From Ryuthela nishihirai (Eukaryota > Arthropoda > Arachnida > Araneae > Heptathelidae): a stretch of 64,000 nucleotides of DNA. Both the position numbers and the translations under genes were made by a program. Within the stretch, counting starts at the first letter, position 1. Every line of letters begins with the position of its first letter. Under the pieces are notes generated by a model. The model did not search any database and was not told where the DNA came from. It saw only the letters and a program-made list of their open reading frames with translations. The stretch spans positions 75,468,020-75,532,019 of the forward strand of contig JAWZYU010000008.1 in NCBI GenBank assembly GCA_038380435.1, given 5' to 3'. Of the stretch, positions 36,140 to 46,679 are shown piece after piece.

Positions 36140-36790
36140 TATGATGGTTCACCCATTCACTTTTCCTTTTCCTTAACCAGTTTTACTTCATTTATATTAT
36201 AATTATTACTTTGGGGCATTATATTTCAGTTGGATCATCATTTCTCTCCACCCAAACTGCTAGAGGAGTTGTGCATGCGTAACTCCTATCTATCACTAAT
36301 ATGCATGAAAAGACACGCCCCCCTCTTGCATCATAGCTAGCACGAGTGTTTTATGCAAATGTGCTTTTCCAGCATGCAACACACATCAGTTGCATGCCAC
36401 GTGTATAACATTAGGTCACGAAATAGTTAGACAATTGTTAGAATGTGGAGAGAGTTAGAGCTCAGTGGAGCAATTTTGTTAGAGTGAGAGAGTTGCTCAG
36501 ATATTTTTGTAGAAGGAAGTTTCATTTTGGTGAGTCTAGAGTTTTGGAAACAAACTTTATTTGTTTTATGAAATAGTTTCTGACTTCCTAATTTTTTTTC
36601 TCTTCAGCAGAGTTTTGAGATTTTGGATAGAATTAACTTTAATGACTGAGAATCTTTTGATTTAAATTCTTTTCTGCTAAATAACTCTAATCATATTAAT
36701 AGAAGAACCCTCATTTAACTTTATGGCAAGATTAACTGCCTGGTGCCCGAGCTATTTGGAAACTAATAACATGCTTTGTGGAGCATTACA
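36140..36790 (+). mobile_element. Solo-LTR-like repeat, copy 2
   Basis: 651 bp relative of 7602-8197. It shares the start TGATGGTTCACC, the block TATAATTATTACTTTGGGGC, GTGGAGAGAGTTAGAG, the AGAACCC motif, GATTAACTGCCTGGTGCCCG and the end GGAGCATTACA. Edges coincide in both copies, as expected for an LTR family. Confidence 0.6.
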
Positions 36791-36818
36791 AGTGATATTT
36801 AACACAATATATTTTTCT

Positions 36819-37000
36819 AATTGGGTGATTAGCGAGCTGTGGTTTGAGCCCTGAATAAAGCATGGATGTTCGTGTTGCTTTTCTGTTGAGGTCTTGCCAG
36901 CCTCATAGACTTCTACTATGGCATATAAACTGAGAGGCTCCTGTCAGACCTCTGTGGCAAGCAGCTGCTTGTGGAGATATTAATTTTTATTATTATATAA
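36819..37000 (+). mobile_element. SINE-B copy with a deleted head
   Basis: The body (GGCATATAAACTGAGAGGC, GACCTCTGTGGCAAGCAGC) is intact, but the tRNA-like head is shortened and lacks the anticodon-arm region. Confidence 0.85.
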
Positions 37001-37408
37001 GAATACATTATTTGATGCAGATAGGAAATCATTTCTATAATGTTTGAATGAGAAGAGTATCCCTGTTCAAATCTGTTTGTAAGAACAAAGTTTGCATCAT
37101 TTGCTCTCACTCTGATTCCTAATAATAATGCTAACTGGTGGAAAGAGATAATTATAATCCAAAACAAAAGCTATTACATGACAGTGCTAAAAGATAATTC
37201 ATCCTGTATTTTGGACATCAAAGGGTTAAAATAGATAGTCAATTTTGAAAGAGTAGCTCATTATATTTCCTTAAGAATACATTAGAAGAAATGGACTCTT
37301 CTCGATAGTAAATTTCAATGACTAAGGTAAGCAGAGTCCACATTTTTATAAACATTACAAACATACATATTTTAAAAAACTTCTTTCGATTACATATTTT
37401 ATGATATA

Positions 37409-39095
37409 CCAGGTGATCCAAAAGTAACGGAAAAAGTAAAAATGCAATAATTCGAAAAGTATAGACAGTAGCATGATGCAGTTTTCACAGAAATGCACAG
37501 AAAGACAAGGGAATTTTTTTAATAACGAAAAATTTTATTGCCAGAATAGTTACATTTGTCACCGACAGGTGGCACTATAGTGGTCCTGGAGCTGCTGCCT
37601 GTCGCTATTTAAACAGATCTGCCGTGAGCCAGATCTGTTTAAATCTTTTCCTGTTTTAATCTTTGCCATGAGGTATGTAAATTTCAGATGTAGTGAATAC
37701 TGAAGTTAAACTTTCAGCATTTAATGTTCATTACTGTAGTTAAATGTTCCGCCAAGGTGAGGTATGTTATCATTACAAGATAAAGCACTTTTAGTTAAGC
37801 TGTATTATCAGAACTCTGAATGTGCAAGTGCGGCTTTGTGCACCTATCATTTGATGCGGGGTATTAGAAGCGGAAAGGGACCGATGTTTTGTTCCTCACT
37901 GATAGCTATGATGAAAAGGTTTGAGGACACTGGCAGTTTGGAAGCACATGCAAGAAGCAGGAGACCCCAAAAAACTATTGCAGTTGTGTACAAGGTCGAA
38001 CACGAGGCTGACAGACAATCGGCAGCTTCCGCACATGGGGAATGCAGTGCACGTGAAATTTCAAGACGAACTGGCATTTCGTACGGGACTGTGCGGCGAT
38101 CACTCAGGATCATCCTCAAGAGGTATCCTTACAAAATCCAACATGTACAGGAACTGAAACCAACCGATTTCGAGAGACATCATGAATTTGCAAATTGGAC
38201 TTTTCAATAGATGGAAAACAATGCGGACTGGATGTCAAACGTCCTGTGGACTGACGAGGTGCACTTTTCGCTTAATGGAAGTGTAAATGCACACAATTGC
38301 TGCATCTGGGTGAGAGAGAACCCACAAGCGATTTTGGAAACCCCTTTGCATCAGCCAAAGGTGACAGCGCAGTGCAGGTTAACTGCATCATTCATTATAG
38401 GCCCCTTTTTCTTTGAGGAAGTCCACAGCGGTACATTTTGAACTGTTACTGTCACAGGTGAGTGTCATGCAGCTCTTTTAAGAGACAGCATCATTCCCTC
38501 CTTGCAAGAGAGGCAAGTGCTCCATAGTGTAACATTCACGCAGGATAGAGTGCTTCCACACAACATAGGTCCTGTCCAGCACCTGCTGCAATCGACATTT
38601 GGCGATGACCGTGTCCTCAGTCGCTCTTTCCTGCACGAATGGCCACCAAGGTCTCCAGACCTTACACCTTGTGACTTTTGTTTATGGGGCTACTTGAAGT
38701 CACAGATGTACAGAGGTCAGACGATGTCATTGGCCATGTTGAAAGAAACTATTCACCATCATGCGACAGGAATTACAGCTGAAACCCTCTTCAATGCTGT
38801 GCAGAGTGTCGTGCCACGTCTGATGGCCATTCTCATGAATGATGGTCATCACATTGAACATTTGTAATCCTAGCTGCATTGCAAACTGTGCTGCACCACT
38901 GTACAAAGTACTTACACAACTGAAGCACCACCTATTGGTGGCAAATGTAACTATTCTGGCAATAAAATTTTCCGTTATTAAAAAAAAAATCCCATGTCTT
39001 TCTGTGCATTTCTGTGAAAACTGCATCGTGCTATACTGTCTATACTTTTCGAATTATTGCATTTTTACTTTTTCTGTTACTTTTGGATCACCCAG
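37409..39095 (+). mobile_element. Tc1/mariner-superfamily element with long terminal repeats
   Basis: 1687 bp between TA dinucleotides, with terminal inverted repeats of roughly 160 bp beginning CCAGGTGATCCAAAAGTAAC / CTGGGTGATCCAAAAGTAAC. The transposase runs from 37764 to 38867. It has an N-terminal helix-turn-helix domain (LSLQDKALLVKLYYQN, RFEDTGSLEAHARSRRPQ), WTDEVHFSL (first Asp), FTQDRVLPHN (second Asp) and WPPRSPDLTPCDF (third Asp). A TAG at 38208 and a second stop near 38440 break it. It is the best preserved of the transposase genes here. A 15-bp inverted repeat lies in its 5' untranslated part (37607-37644). Confidence 0.9.
37607..37644. repeat. 15-bp hairpin in the 37409-39095 transposon
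   Basis: ATTTAAACAGATCTG, 8-nt spacer, exact complement. It sits just after the long terminal repeat and before the transposase frame. Confidence 0.9.
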
Positions 39096-40137
39096 TATAT
39101 ATATATGTTGGTCTTGATAAACCTTGGGGGCATTTTGATATAGCAGTTAAAAATCACACTGTAGCACTTGATTGTTTGATTGATACTGCATTTACATTTG
39201 ATCTTAATGTTCATATTCCAAGGTATAAAAAGTTTTGAATTTTGAAGTCAATCCTTTTAATTTATGTACAAAGGTACTAGTTAAATTATCAGTATGAAAT
39301 CTTCTGCTACGTCAAGCATAGCTGACTCTTGAGAACACTGGCATAGGGCCTCTCCATCAAATGTTCTTGTCATTCATTACTACTCATCTGTTTGAAGAAC
39401 CTATCAACTGAAGGGAAAATGTGTTTTGTCATTTTGCATTGGTCGTTTTCAGGGTTGAAATTTTAACATCCTATTTTAATTCTACATAATTTTAAGTTTT
39501 TTAAACATATTATATTATGATACACTAATGTTTTCTCTAAGAAGAGTATTAAATACTGAAATTTAAATGTGATTAGTTAGTTAGTGTTTAGCTAAAAGTG
39601 ACCAGCCATGATAGCATTACAATGATTGAATGCTCAAGATAACCATGCTTTATTAGCATTACTTGAAATCTTAATAATTCATCATTATGGACTAATTTTT
39701 CTGAATACGTTTCTTGTTATCTGTACTCAATATAGGTTACGACATTAACCAGCAACATCTACAACTGCATTAGGACCAACTTTGCCCATTGTTAATCATC
39801 AGAGTGAGCCAGCTGCCTAAACAAGAATGTCCTGGTAAAAAACTTTATTCTTGAACTTTTTACACATAACCATCAGTGGTATGTAGCCTTTAGCTAGTCT
39901 AAGAAGAACTGCTATTATCTCTTAGTAATAAGTCAGATAGTTTGTCTCTGACAAAATTATGGAGCTAGATGCACAATTCTAGTACAAACTTTCTAGTTTA
40001 AACTGCTGGCATGTGAGAGAATTACAGATAATTAATTATGTACTAAATTTTGTGTTTATAAATTTAAATAAGCTAATTTTATTGTTCTTGTACTTAATTT
40101 CAAAAATTTTTTTGATTATACTGAACAACTATTTATA
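39096..40137. other. Intronic sequence, nothing recognised
   Basis: Short spacer between two DNA transposons, with no frame of note. Confidence 0.5.
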
Positions 40138-41622
40138 CAGGGTGTCTCAAAAATATAGGTACAAACTTTTAGGGGAGGTAGATAACATCTAAAGGAATGA
40201 GAATTGCATAGGAACCCATAACTGGAAACGTCACTGTAAGTCAAAAGGTGTCACTGTTCATCACACTAGAGAGGAAATTTTGGATTTCCTCATTCAAGAG
40301 GTAGTCAGCTTACGAAGAGCATGCAAAGGTATTCGAACAGGGACGAATACCTTTGAATGAATACCACTCAACGAATGTATCAAGAATGCTTCCCACACAG
40401 ACGTGTACCAGGCCACTGTTTGTTTGAGCGTGCGCATCAAAATTTGTGCGATTATGGGTCATTAAGAGGTAGCAGAAGTGAGGGCCGGTCACGATCGGCA
40501 CGTACTCCCACCATGGAAGAAAGTGTGTTGGATGCCATGGAGACTAATCCTAGTACCAGCACATGTGCCATTGCCTCTGCCTTAGGAGTGTCTCATTGCA
40601 TTTGAGTGTGTTTTGCACGGAAAGTCCTTACACCCCTTTCATCTCCAAAGGGTTCAGTTACTTCTCCCCGCAGATCATCCTGCATATGTGCGTTTTGCAC
40701 AGTGGTATCTCCAAGAAAGTGCCCAAGATGTGAATTTCCCAGCTTATGTTTTGTTTACTGAGGAGGCCAGTTTCACTCGGGATGCGTATTCAGTCAGCAA
40801 AATGCGCATTTGTGGGCTCACGAGAACCCCCACTGTGTGTGCACCCATGTGGCACAACATCGTTTCGCAGTAAATGTGTGGGCAGGTTTGGTCGGCGACT
40901 GCTTAGTTGGGCCATACCTTTTACCATCCTGCATGACCTCCGCAAAGTATCTGATCTTTCTGGAACAGGTTCTACCAGGCTTACTTGCCCGTGTTTCAGC
41001 AAATGTGAGACGCAACATGTGGTTTCAACATGATGGGATGCCTCCCCATTATGGAAGGTGTGTTCGTGCGCATTTGAACATGTGAACATGTATTTTGGGC
41101 AACGATGGATTGGGAGTGCTGGACCAATTGCCTGGCCCCCACGCTCACCTGATTTAACGAGCGTTGAATTCTTTCTGTGGGGGGCCCTCAAAGATACTGT
41201 GTATGAATCGCCTGTGGAGTCTGACATGGATCTCGTGGCAAGGCTCGTCTGCACTGCTGCTACTATCAAAGAATCAGGTGTGTTTGACCGTGTCCGGTGT
41301 GTTCAACCATGTCCTATCAGGTGTGTTCAACCGTGTCCGGCAATCAATGCTCTGTCGGTGTCACGCATGCATCGCGTCTCATGGTGGAAACTTCGAGCAT
41401 CTGCTGTAACATTATGAAATGTATTGCCTAGTATGCCATTTGTAATAATTATGTCCAATAAATGTTTTCCTATTAATCACTGTCTTGTGTCCTTTCAGAT
41501 CTTGTACCTCTGCTACCACTTTCCCATGACGTTTCCAGTTATGGGTTCCTATGCAATTCTCATTCCTTTAGATGTTATCTACTTCCTCTTAAAGTTTGTA
41601 CCTATATTTTTGAGACACCCTG
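40138..41622 (+). mobile_element. Tc1/mariner-superfamily element with ~97-bp terminal repeats
   Basis: 1485 bp flanked by TA. Terminal repeats 40138-40234 and 41526-41622 begin CAGGGTGTCTCAAAAATATA. Plus-strand transposase pieces: RMYQECFPHRRVPGHCLFER (40375), LHPFHLQRVQLLLPADHPAY (40625), FTEEASFTRDAYSV (40755), NVWAGLVGDCLVGPYLLPSC (40876), MWFQHDGMPPHYG (41017) and WPPRSPDLTSVEFFLWG (41131). Catalytic positions are recognisable, but several frameshifts are present. A short block (GTGTGTTCAACCRTGTCC) is repeated near 41298-41340. Confidence 0.9.
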
Positions 41623-41980
41623 TACATATGAATGAAACTAAGGAGAAATTTTGGATTTTATATTATTCAATTATTTTAATATGTAACTGTGCATATTGTG
41701 TAAATGAAAGTTATATTCTACTCACTAAAACACGAATGAAATTGTGGTCAATTTTATTTTCTGTAAGCTGCATGTGCATTGTATACTTGTGGATATAAAA
41801 ACAATTTTAACTAGCATTGGTACTATAATTCTTATAATTCGTATAATTTTGTAGATGACTCCTAGAGTTGGACCAGACCTATCAAGGCCTATGAATATAT
41901 ATCATGAAGAATGCTTCAATAAATGCTGCTTTAAGATTCATGTACATCAACAAAAATTATTCAATTTTAAATATACTGAC

Positions 41981-42101
41981 CTAATTAATTCAAAAATTTC
42001 AGGTTTATCTCGTTCTCGAACTTTCATTCTTTCTTTCATTGCCATAATAATGTTGTTAGCTTTATCTTCTGCTCCATGCTTTGAGCTTTTCTCTGCAGCT
42101 C
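41981..42101 (-). CDS. unc-13: unc-13 exon between the C1 and C2B domains
   Basis: Seen: minus-strand acceptor TTTATAG, 121 bp, donor GTCAGT. The exon gives two bases completing an Arg codon, then 39 codons beginning [20 protein letters not shown] and ending [10 protein letters not shown], then two bases (AG) of the next Arg codon. Known: [12 protein letters not shown] and KPEIFELI are hallmarks of the Munc13 C1-C2B linker. The composition is highly charged and helical-looking. The AG left at the 3' end is completed by a G from either of the two alternative exons at 27091 or 26873, so this is the common exon feeding that choice. The GTCAGT donor is weaker than the consensus GTAAGT; whether that matters for alternative splicing is unknown. 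Confidence 0.95.
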
Positions 42102-42235
42102 CTATAAATAAACATTTAGGGTATAAATGAATGGTAAAAGGTTTGATATTTTATACTCCTGTCATAAAATTGCAATTGGCTAATTATTATAAGCATGTTA
42201 ATTATTATATAAGCATTATTATAAATATTTATAAG

Positions 42236-42275
<40 letters not shown>

Positions 42276-42276
42276 T
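42236..42276. repeat. (ATT)n microsatellite
   Basis: About 13 uninterrupted TTA/ATT units, followed by imperfect TTATTTATAA repeats. It lies 135 bp upstream of the unc-13 exon at 42101 in transcription direction. Confidence 0.95.
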
Positions 42277-43233
42277 ATAATTATTTATAATTATTACAAT
42301 TATTTATAAGCATGTGCAAATTAAATGCTACTATTAAGTTTTTAAAATGTATATAAAAATGTGTAACTTTAAAGCAATATTTTTTTCTGAATTATTTTCA
42401 CTTAGATATCATAAGCAATGGGGCTCAACAAACAGTCCATTTTTTATGCATAAGAATGGCAAATTATTTTAATAAAGTTGTTTTGCAAAATAGTTAGAAA
42501 AAATTCTTACATTTTTTAAAGGAATAAATTTGTATAGGAAGAAAATCAATTAATGGAATTTTTCTTAAATAACTTACTATTATATAGTCAGCTGCCCAAT
42601 AAAAATATATTTTTGAAAAATAAGGCTGATATATAATCTGCATTATGATATAGATTATAAGTAAGCCTTAAGAAGTGTTGTCACATGTACTCACATATTA
42701 ATATACATACATTTTGTTTGTTGATATTCATTTGAATTGATTCACTTACTGTCATATTAAAAGTGGATTTCAACATCTGTTTATAGTTTCTGCCAAGACA
42801 GAATTAGCTAGTGACTGTTTGCAAAGATTAAGTACATATTTTTATTACCATATTTTTAGATCTGTTTTTAATTTTTTTTTCCTCCACAAAAAAAAATAAT
42901 GAAACAGGATGGAATATATACAATGAATGCTAAATTACCCAAATTATTTGGTCATGTTCATGAATGTGAAAGACTTCATACTAGCCTCTATAATTATTTC
43001 TGATGCTTTAACTTGAAGGCCATCATTTGCACATTGATTAGATTCATCAATGTGCGGCTTTTGATACTCTAAGCTATGGTATCTGAACCACTTTCAGAAC
43101 TTGAATGCCTTAACTTGTCATTTCTGTGTTTGTAACGAAGCTTTAATTCTTTTTACAATTTCTTTTATAAATAATTAATTTAAAATAATTATATTAATTA
43201 AAAGCAATTATACTATCAATCAATGGTATATCC
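42277..43233. other. Intronic sequence, nothing recognised
   Basis: AT-rich, no gene or known repeat. Confidence 0.5.
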
Positions 43234-43369
43234 ACAGATTACCTGTAGATATAGAATTCAATAAATACTTATGTGAAAAAAATGAGTTTTGTTGATGGGG
43301 CAGGACTTGAATTCATGTCTCTCCAGATTTATGCCACGGTATTCTAGTCACCAAACTAATTGCCAGCTC
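43234..43369 (-). mobile_element. SINE-C copy
   Basis: On the minus strand GAGCTGGCAATTAG, GGTGACTAGAATACCG, then GAATTCAAGTCCTGC, CAACAAAACTCATTTTTTTC and a CACATAAGTATTTATTG end. It has the tRNA-like head and body of the family. Confidence 0.65.
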
Positions 43370-43544
43370 TGTCATTCATTTTCATAATGTGGTATATAAC
43401 TTTACCTGAAATGAATGTGGCTTCCTGGTGCCATTTATGATCAGGAAAGGCAACTTCGCATTTCCAAATGTTGCTTATTTGAACAAGATGAATAAGAAAG
43501 TTACTCATGCTAAAATCTATTAATGAAATAATTAATCCATAGAA

Positions 43545-43701
43545 AATACACAGATTACTGTAGACAAATATTTATGTGGAATAAATGAGTTCTGCAGCAG
43601 TTACTTTAGTGGCTAGAACATTCGGCATGAATCTGGGGAGACACTTGTTTGAGTCTTGCACCATCGACAAAACTAATTTTTCTTGCATAAGTATTTTGTA
43701 A
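43545..43701 (+). mobile_element. SINE-C head with an inverted SINE-C piece in front
   Basis: The plus-oriented head and body start near 43597 (TTAGTGGCTAGAACATTCGG, TTTGAGTCTTGCACC). The 50 bp before it (CACAGATTACTGTAGA...ATAAATGAGTTCTG) match the end of the same family in the opposite orientation, giving a head-to-head arrangement. Confidence 0.55.
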
Positions 43702-43802
43702 TTATATTATGTTCTAACCTCTTTTTTAAACTGATTGGATTCAATGGTCCACTATAAAACAACAAAAACTTCTGTTGGGTCAAAAGACTTGAATGTGCTT
43801 AG

Positions 43803-44190
43803 GGTTGGGTTGTTTTACCTCTGAGCGGCACTTTTTTGCACACCATGGGCTAAATGGCCAGGTCACATGGACCCCGAGGGCTCAAAGAAGGTTGTGGGAG
43901 GGGACCCACTGGAACAGCTGTTGGGAGACAGATGGTAGCCTCCCATCAAGGCCATCCAGCGTGTTCTTTAACGTGCACAGGGTATGGCTCTCCCGCACAC
44001 AGGGCCATGACTTAACATCCCATCCAACGGACGGCAGCCTTTCCAAGCCCATCGGTGTCCCCTACTGACCGTGGGCAGGGCGGGGAATTTTGCGGAGATA
44101 AATCTCAACGCTGACCCAGCTGGGACTCGAACCTGAGAACTACAGATTATGAGCTTTGCGCGCTACCGACTGAGCCAGCCCCGCCCCTTT
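43803..44190 (-). mobile_element. SINE-A copy, near full length
   Basis: Complete copy with a perfect 14-bp target duplication TTGAATGTGCTTAG at 43789-43802 and 44191-44204. Confidence 0.95.
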
Positions 44191-44739
44191 TTGAATGTGC
44201 TTAGCATCAGGTCTTCCATCAAGAACTATTCTGTTAGAAAGTCTAGAAGAGTACAATTATGAGTTACTGAGGGACCTGTACTCACTAATACAGTATATGT
44301 ATATTGAAATGTTTATGTAAAAAGCCTAGAAGCAAGGACTATTTTTAATCACAGGCATCTGTTCTGTACTCTCCATGTTCCCTTAAATCTTGAAGACTTT
44401 TCTAGGTCTTTTTAAACCCTAACTTCTGCTTCCTTTAAGGGGGTCAACATTTCAGAAGACTGACCATCAGAATTGGATCTGGTTCATTTAGTAGCTGTGC
44501 CCCCCTCCCTACCTTACTTAGCCCCACCACCTATGCTAATGTCTCACCAACTGTTTAATTTTGCTGTTTTTATAACATAGTGAAGCATTTCTTCATGCAT
44601 TTCAGATGTGTTAGAAGGAAGACTGAATGTTTCCAACCCTCCCACTACTTTCAACTCCAGTCTTAGCATTTTAAAAAGAAAACAAGTGAAAACAAGTTAA
44701 AGAAAACGAAAATAAAAGCAAAAGAAACAAGTGAAAAGG

Positions 44740-45232
44740 TTAAACACTTAGTTGTTAATGACAGAGATAAAAGGCAAATCTCAGGAGTGGCATATGAAAT
44801 TAAATGATCCTAACAGAATCATAAATGACAAAAATAATTATATAGGTATATCATACAGAATTCTAGAAATGAGAGTACAAGATCACATGGATAATTTAAA
44901 TAAGAATCAATTAAAAACAGCGTTAACTCAAAATGTGATAAAAAAAATCATTTACCTAAGGACTTATTGACAGCTAACATATCAGTTTCTCCCCCAACTC
45001 AGTTCGAATTAAATTGTACAGGAAATTTATATATAAATCTTAACAGAGATAGAATTTGTAATACTGAAAGTATACAATTACCCCTTCTTGGATTACCAAA
45101 CGCCTTATGTAAATTAAATAGACTACAGAAACATATATGCAAAATAAAAAAAGAGAGCACCACTAGAAGGCCAATTGATTATAAATTGAGTCACTTCCAT
45201 CAACTTATTAGCCACTTGATGATGCCAGCATA
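44740..45232 (+). pseudogene. Degenerate coding block U1, protein not recognised
   Basis: Two overlapping frames with one shift between them. The first ends around LNKNQLKTALTQNV; the second reads ISVSPPTQFELN and CNTESIQLPLLG. The same ordered motifs, with different codons, occur about 950 bp downstream in U2, which shows that a protein once constrained this sequence. I cannot assign a family. Possible sources are a mobile element or an integrated viral gene, with no evidence to choose. Confidence 0.45.
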
Positions 45233-45839
45233 GAGAACAGAGAAATGAATTGTGGTTGGGGGTTTTAAGATTTTAATTACATTTATGTTTACAGTCTGGG
45301 ATTCGTAGTAATGGTGAAGGAAAATTATTTTTGTTAACATCAGCAACATAGTGCTTTAACAAACAAAAACAGTGAAAATTATCATTGAAAACAATTCAGC
45401 CCATCTTCCTAAAAAAGGGGCTGGTGTCTGTGTTTAAATTCATTGCCTCAGTATACTAAACAATGCTATGCAACAACTTGGCTACTGACATTTGACATCT
45501 GTAACCAACATGAGTGAGCCAGTGAACAACAGGGATGGAGTAATAAAACATCACTGTGAAGCTAAGTCATCTTGCAGCACTGAAGATACCTGTCGCAATG
45601 AAACCTGCTACATCAGCATCTTTGCTTGGACAAAAATTAACTGTAAGTTTTGGAATCCTTTCACCTGTCATACAGTTTTTCTCATTGCAATAAGAAATGA
45701 AAAATAATCATAGTGAAAAATTACAGTAGAGGTACACAGTGCGGTAATTAAAATAAAGAAATTTAATTCTCCATGACACTGTTAAATGTTTTAAGCACTT
45801 CAACACATGGCTATCAAGTATCAATAATTATTATAGAGA

Positions 45840-46215
45840 AATTTACGTACCATGCCGTAGAGGATGGGAAACTTCACGCCCATTTAATGCCTGACTTAAA
45901 GAGCACAAATATGACTTCTTAAATAAACTACAAAAAACCGCACTATCTCAAGCAATCACCGAAAACAACCTGCCCACTGATTTTCACTCCGCTAAAATTA
46001 TAGTATCCCCACCTACCAAATTCCAACTAGCCGTCACAGAAAATATCCTCATTAACGTAAAACCAACTGAACTCTGCAACACAGATATTGTCCCCCTCTC
46101 CCCAACATGGCATCTGATACTTAGGGGATATAACATACACCTCGGAAATTCCACGCACCCCTAAACTCTCTCCCCTCTCATCATCGATCCCCATTTGCCA
46201 CCTGCAATAATACAC
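45840..46215 (+). pseudogene. Degenerate coding block U2, related to U1
   Basis: Reads FLNKLQKTALSQAI, IIVSPPTKFQL and LCNTDIVPLSPTWH in one plus frame. About 16 of 39 residues in the central block match U1, and the LNK..KTAL.Q motif precedes it in both. A frameshift lies just upstream, near 45900, and a stop at 46161. The strand is strikingly C-rich and G-poor compared with U1. Confidence 0.5.
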
Positions 46216-46679
46216 ACCCACCTAACCCTTTAAAACACCTCCATAATACCTCCTAAAATCTAAAATCAGCGATCAAAGTACCCCCTCCCACACACAAAAA
46301 CTCCCTATAGTAATACCAATAAGAAAACCATTATTCAGACCCTCAATATCATAATTATCTTAACCCCAATTTTCAGTTTACCAAATTTATTAATTCACTA
46401 AAAGTACCCAACTCATTATAAAGATGAAGTACTACCAAGAAACAGTGATGCTTCCCTCGACATATGCATATCTTGGCGATTTCCCATAATCCCACACTCT
46501 CCCAACCTCCATTACATGCAGATCGCATTACCGCCACCCGCACTTCCGCTGACCAATCCAATCCTTGGAGCTGAACCACTGATATCTTAATTTATGGCAC
46601 CCCACCCCTCCCCTGTGCTCACCAACCAACTGTCTCTCCTGCATTAAGTCCCTCACTTCCCACCTCATGTAGTACTCTT
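46216..46679. other. C-rich, G-poor stretch between U2 and LINE copy B
   Basis: The plus strand continues the C-rich composition of U2 (runs such as CACCTCCATAATACCTCC and CCCCACCCCTCCCC) with few G. No reliable coding frame or known repeat. It ends at the start of the LINE at about 46680. Confidence 0.5.

Larger units (their letters stand above)
27092..41980 (-). other. unc-13: unc-13 intron, 14.9 kb
   Basis: Donor GTCAGT at the high-coordinate end, acceptor CTGCAG at the low end. The flanking exons join in phase (AG + G = Arg). It is largely occupied by Tc1/mariner-superfamily DNA transposons. Confidence 0.9.

Noticed and set aside
43793..44068. Repeated 80-95-codon plus frames reading GLGCFTSERHFFAHHGLNGQ in many places
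   Set aside because: They are antisense frames through SINE-A. They recur only with the SINE, begin at arbitrary upstream ATGs, and the SINE is an RNA-level parasite with a tRNA promoter on the other strand.
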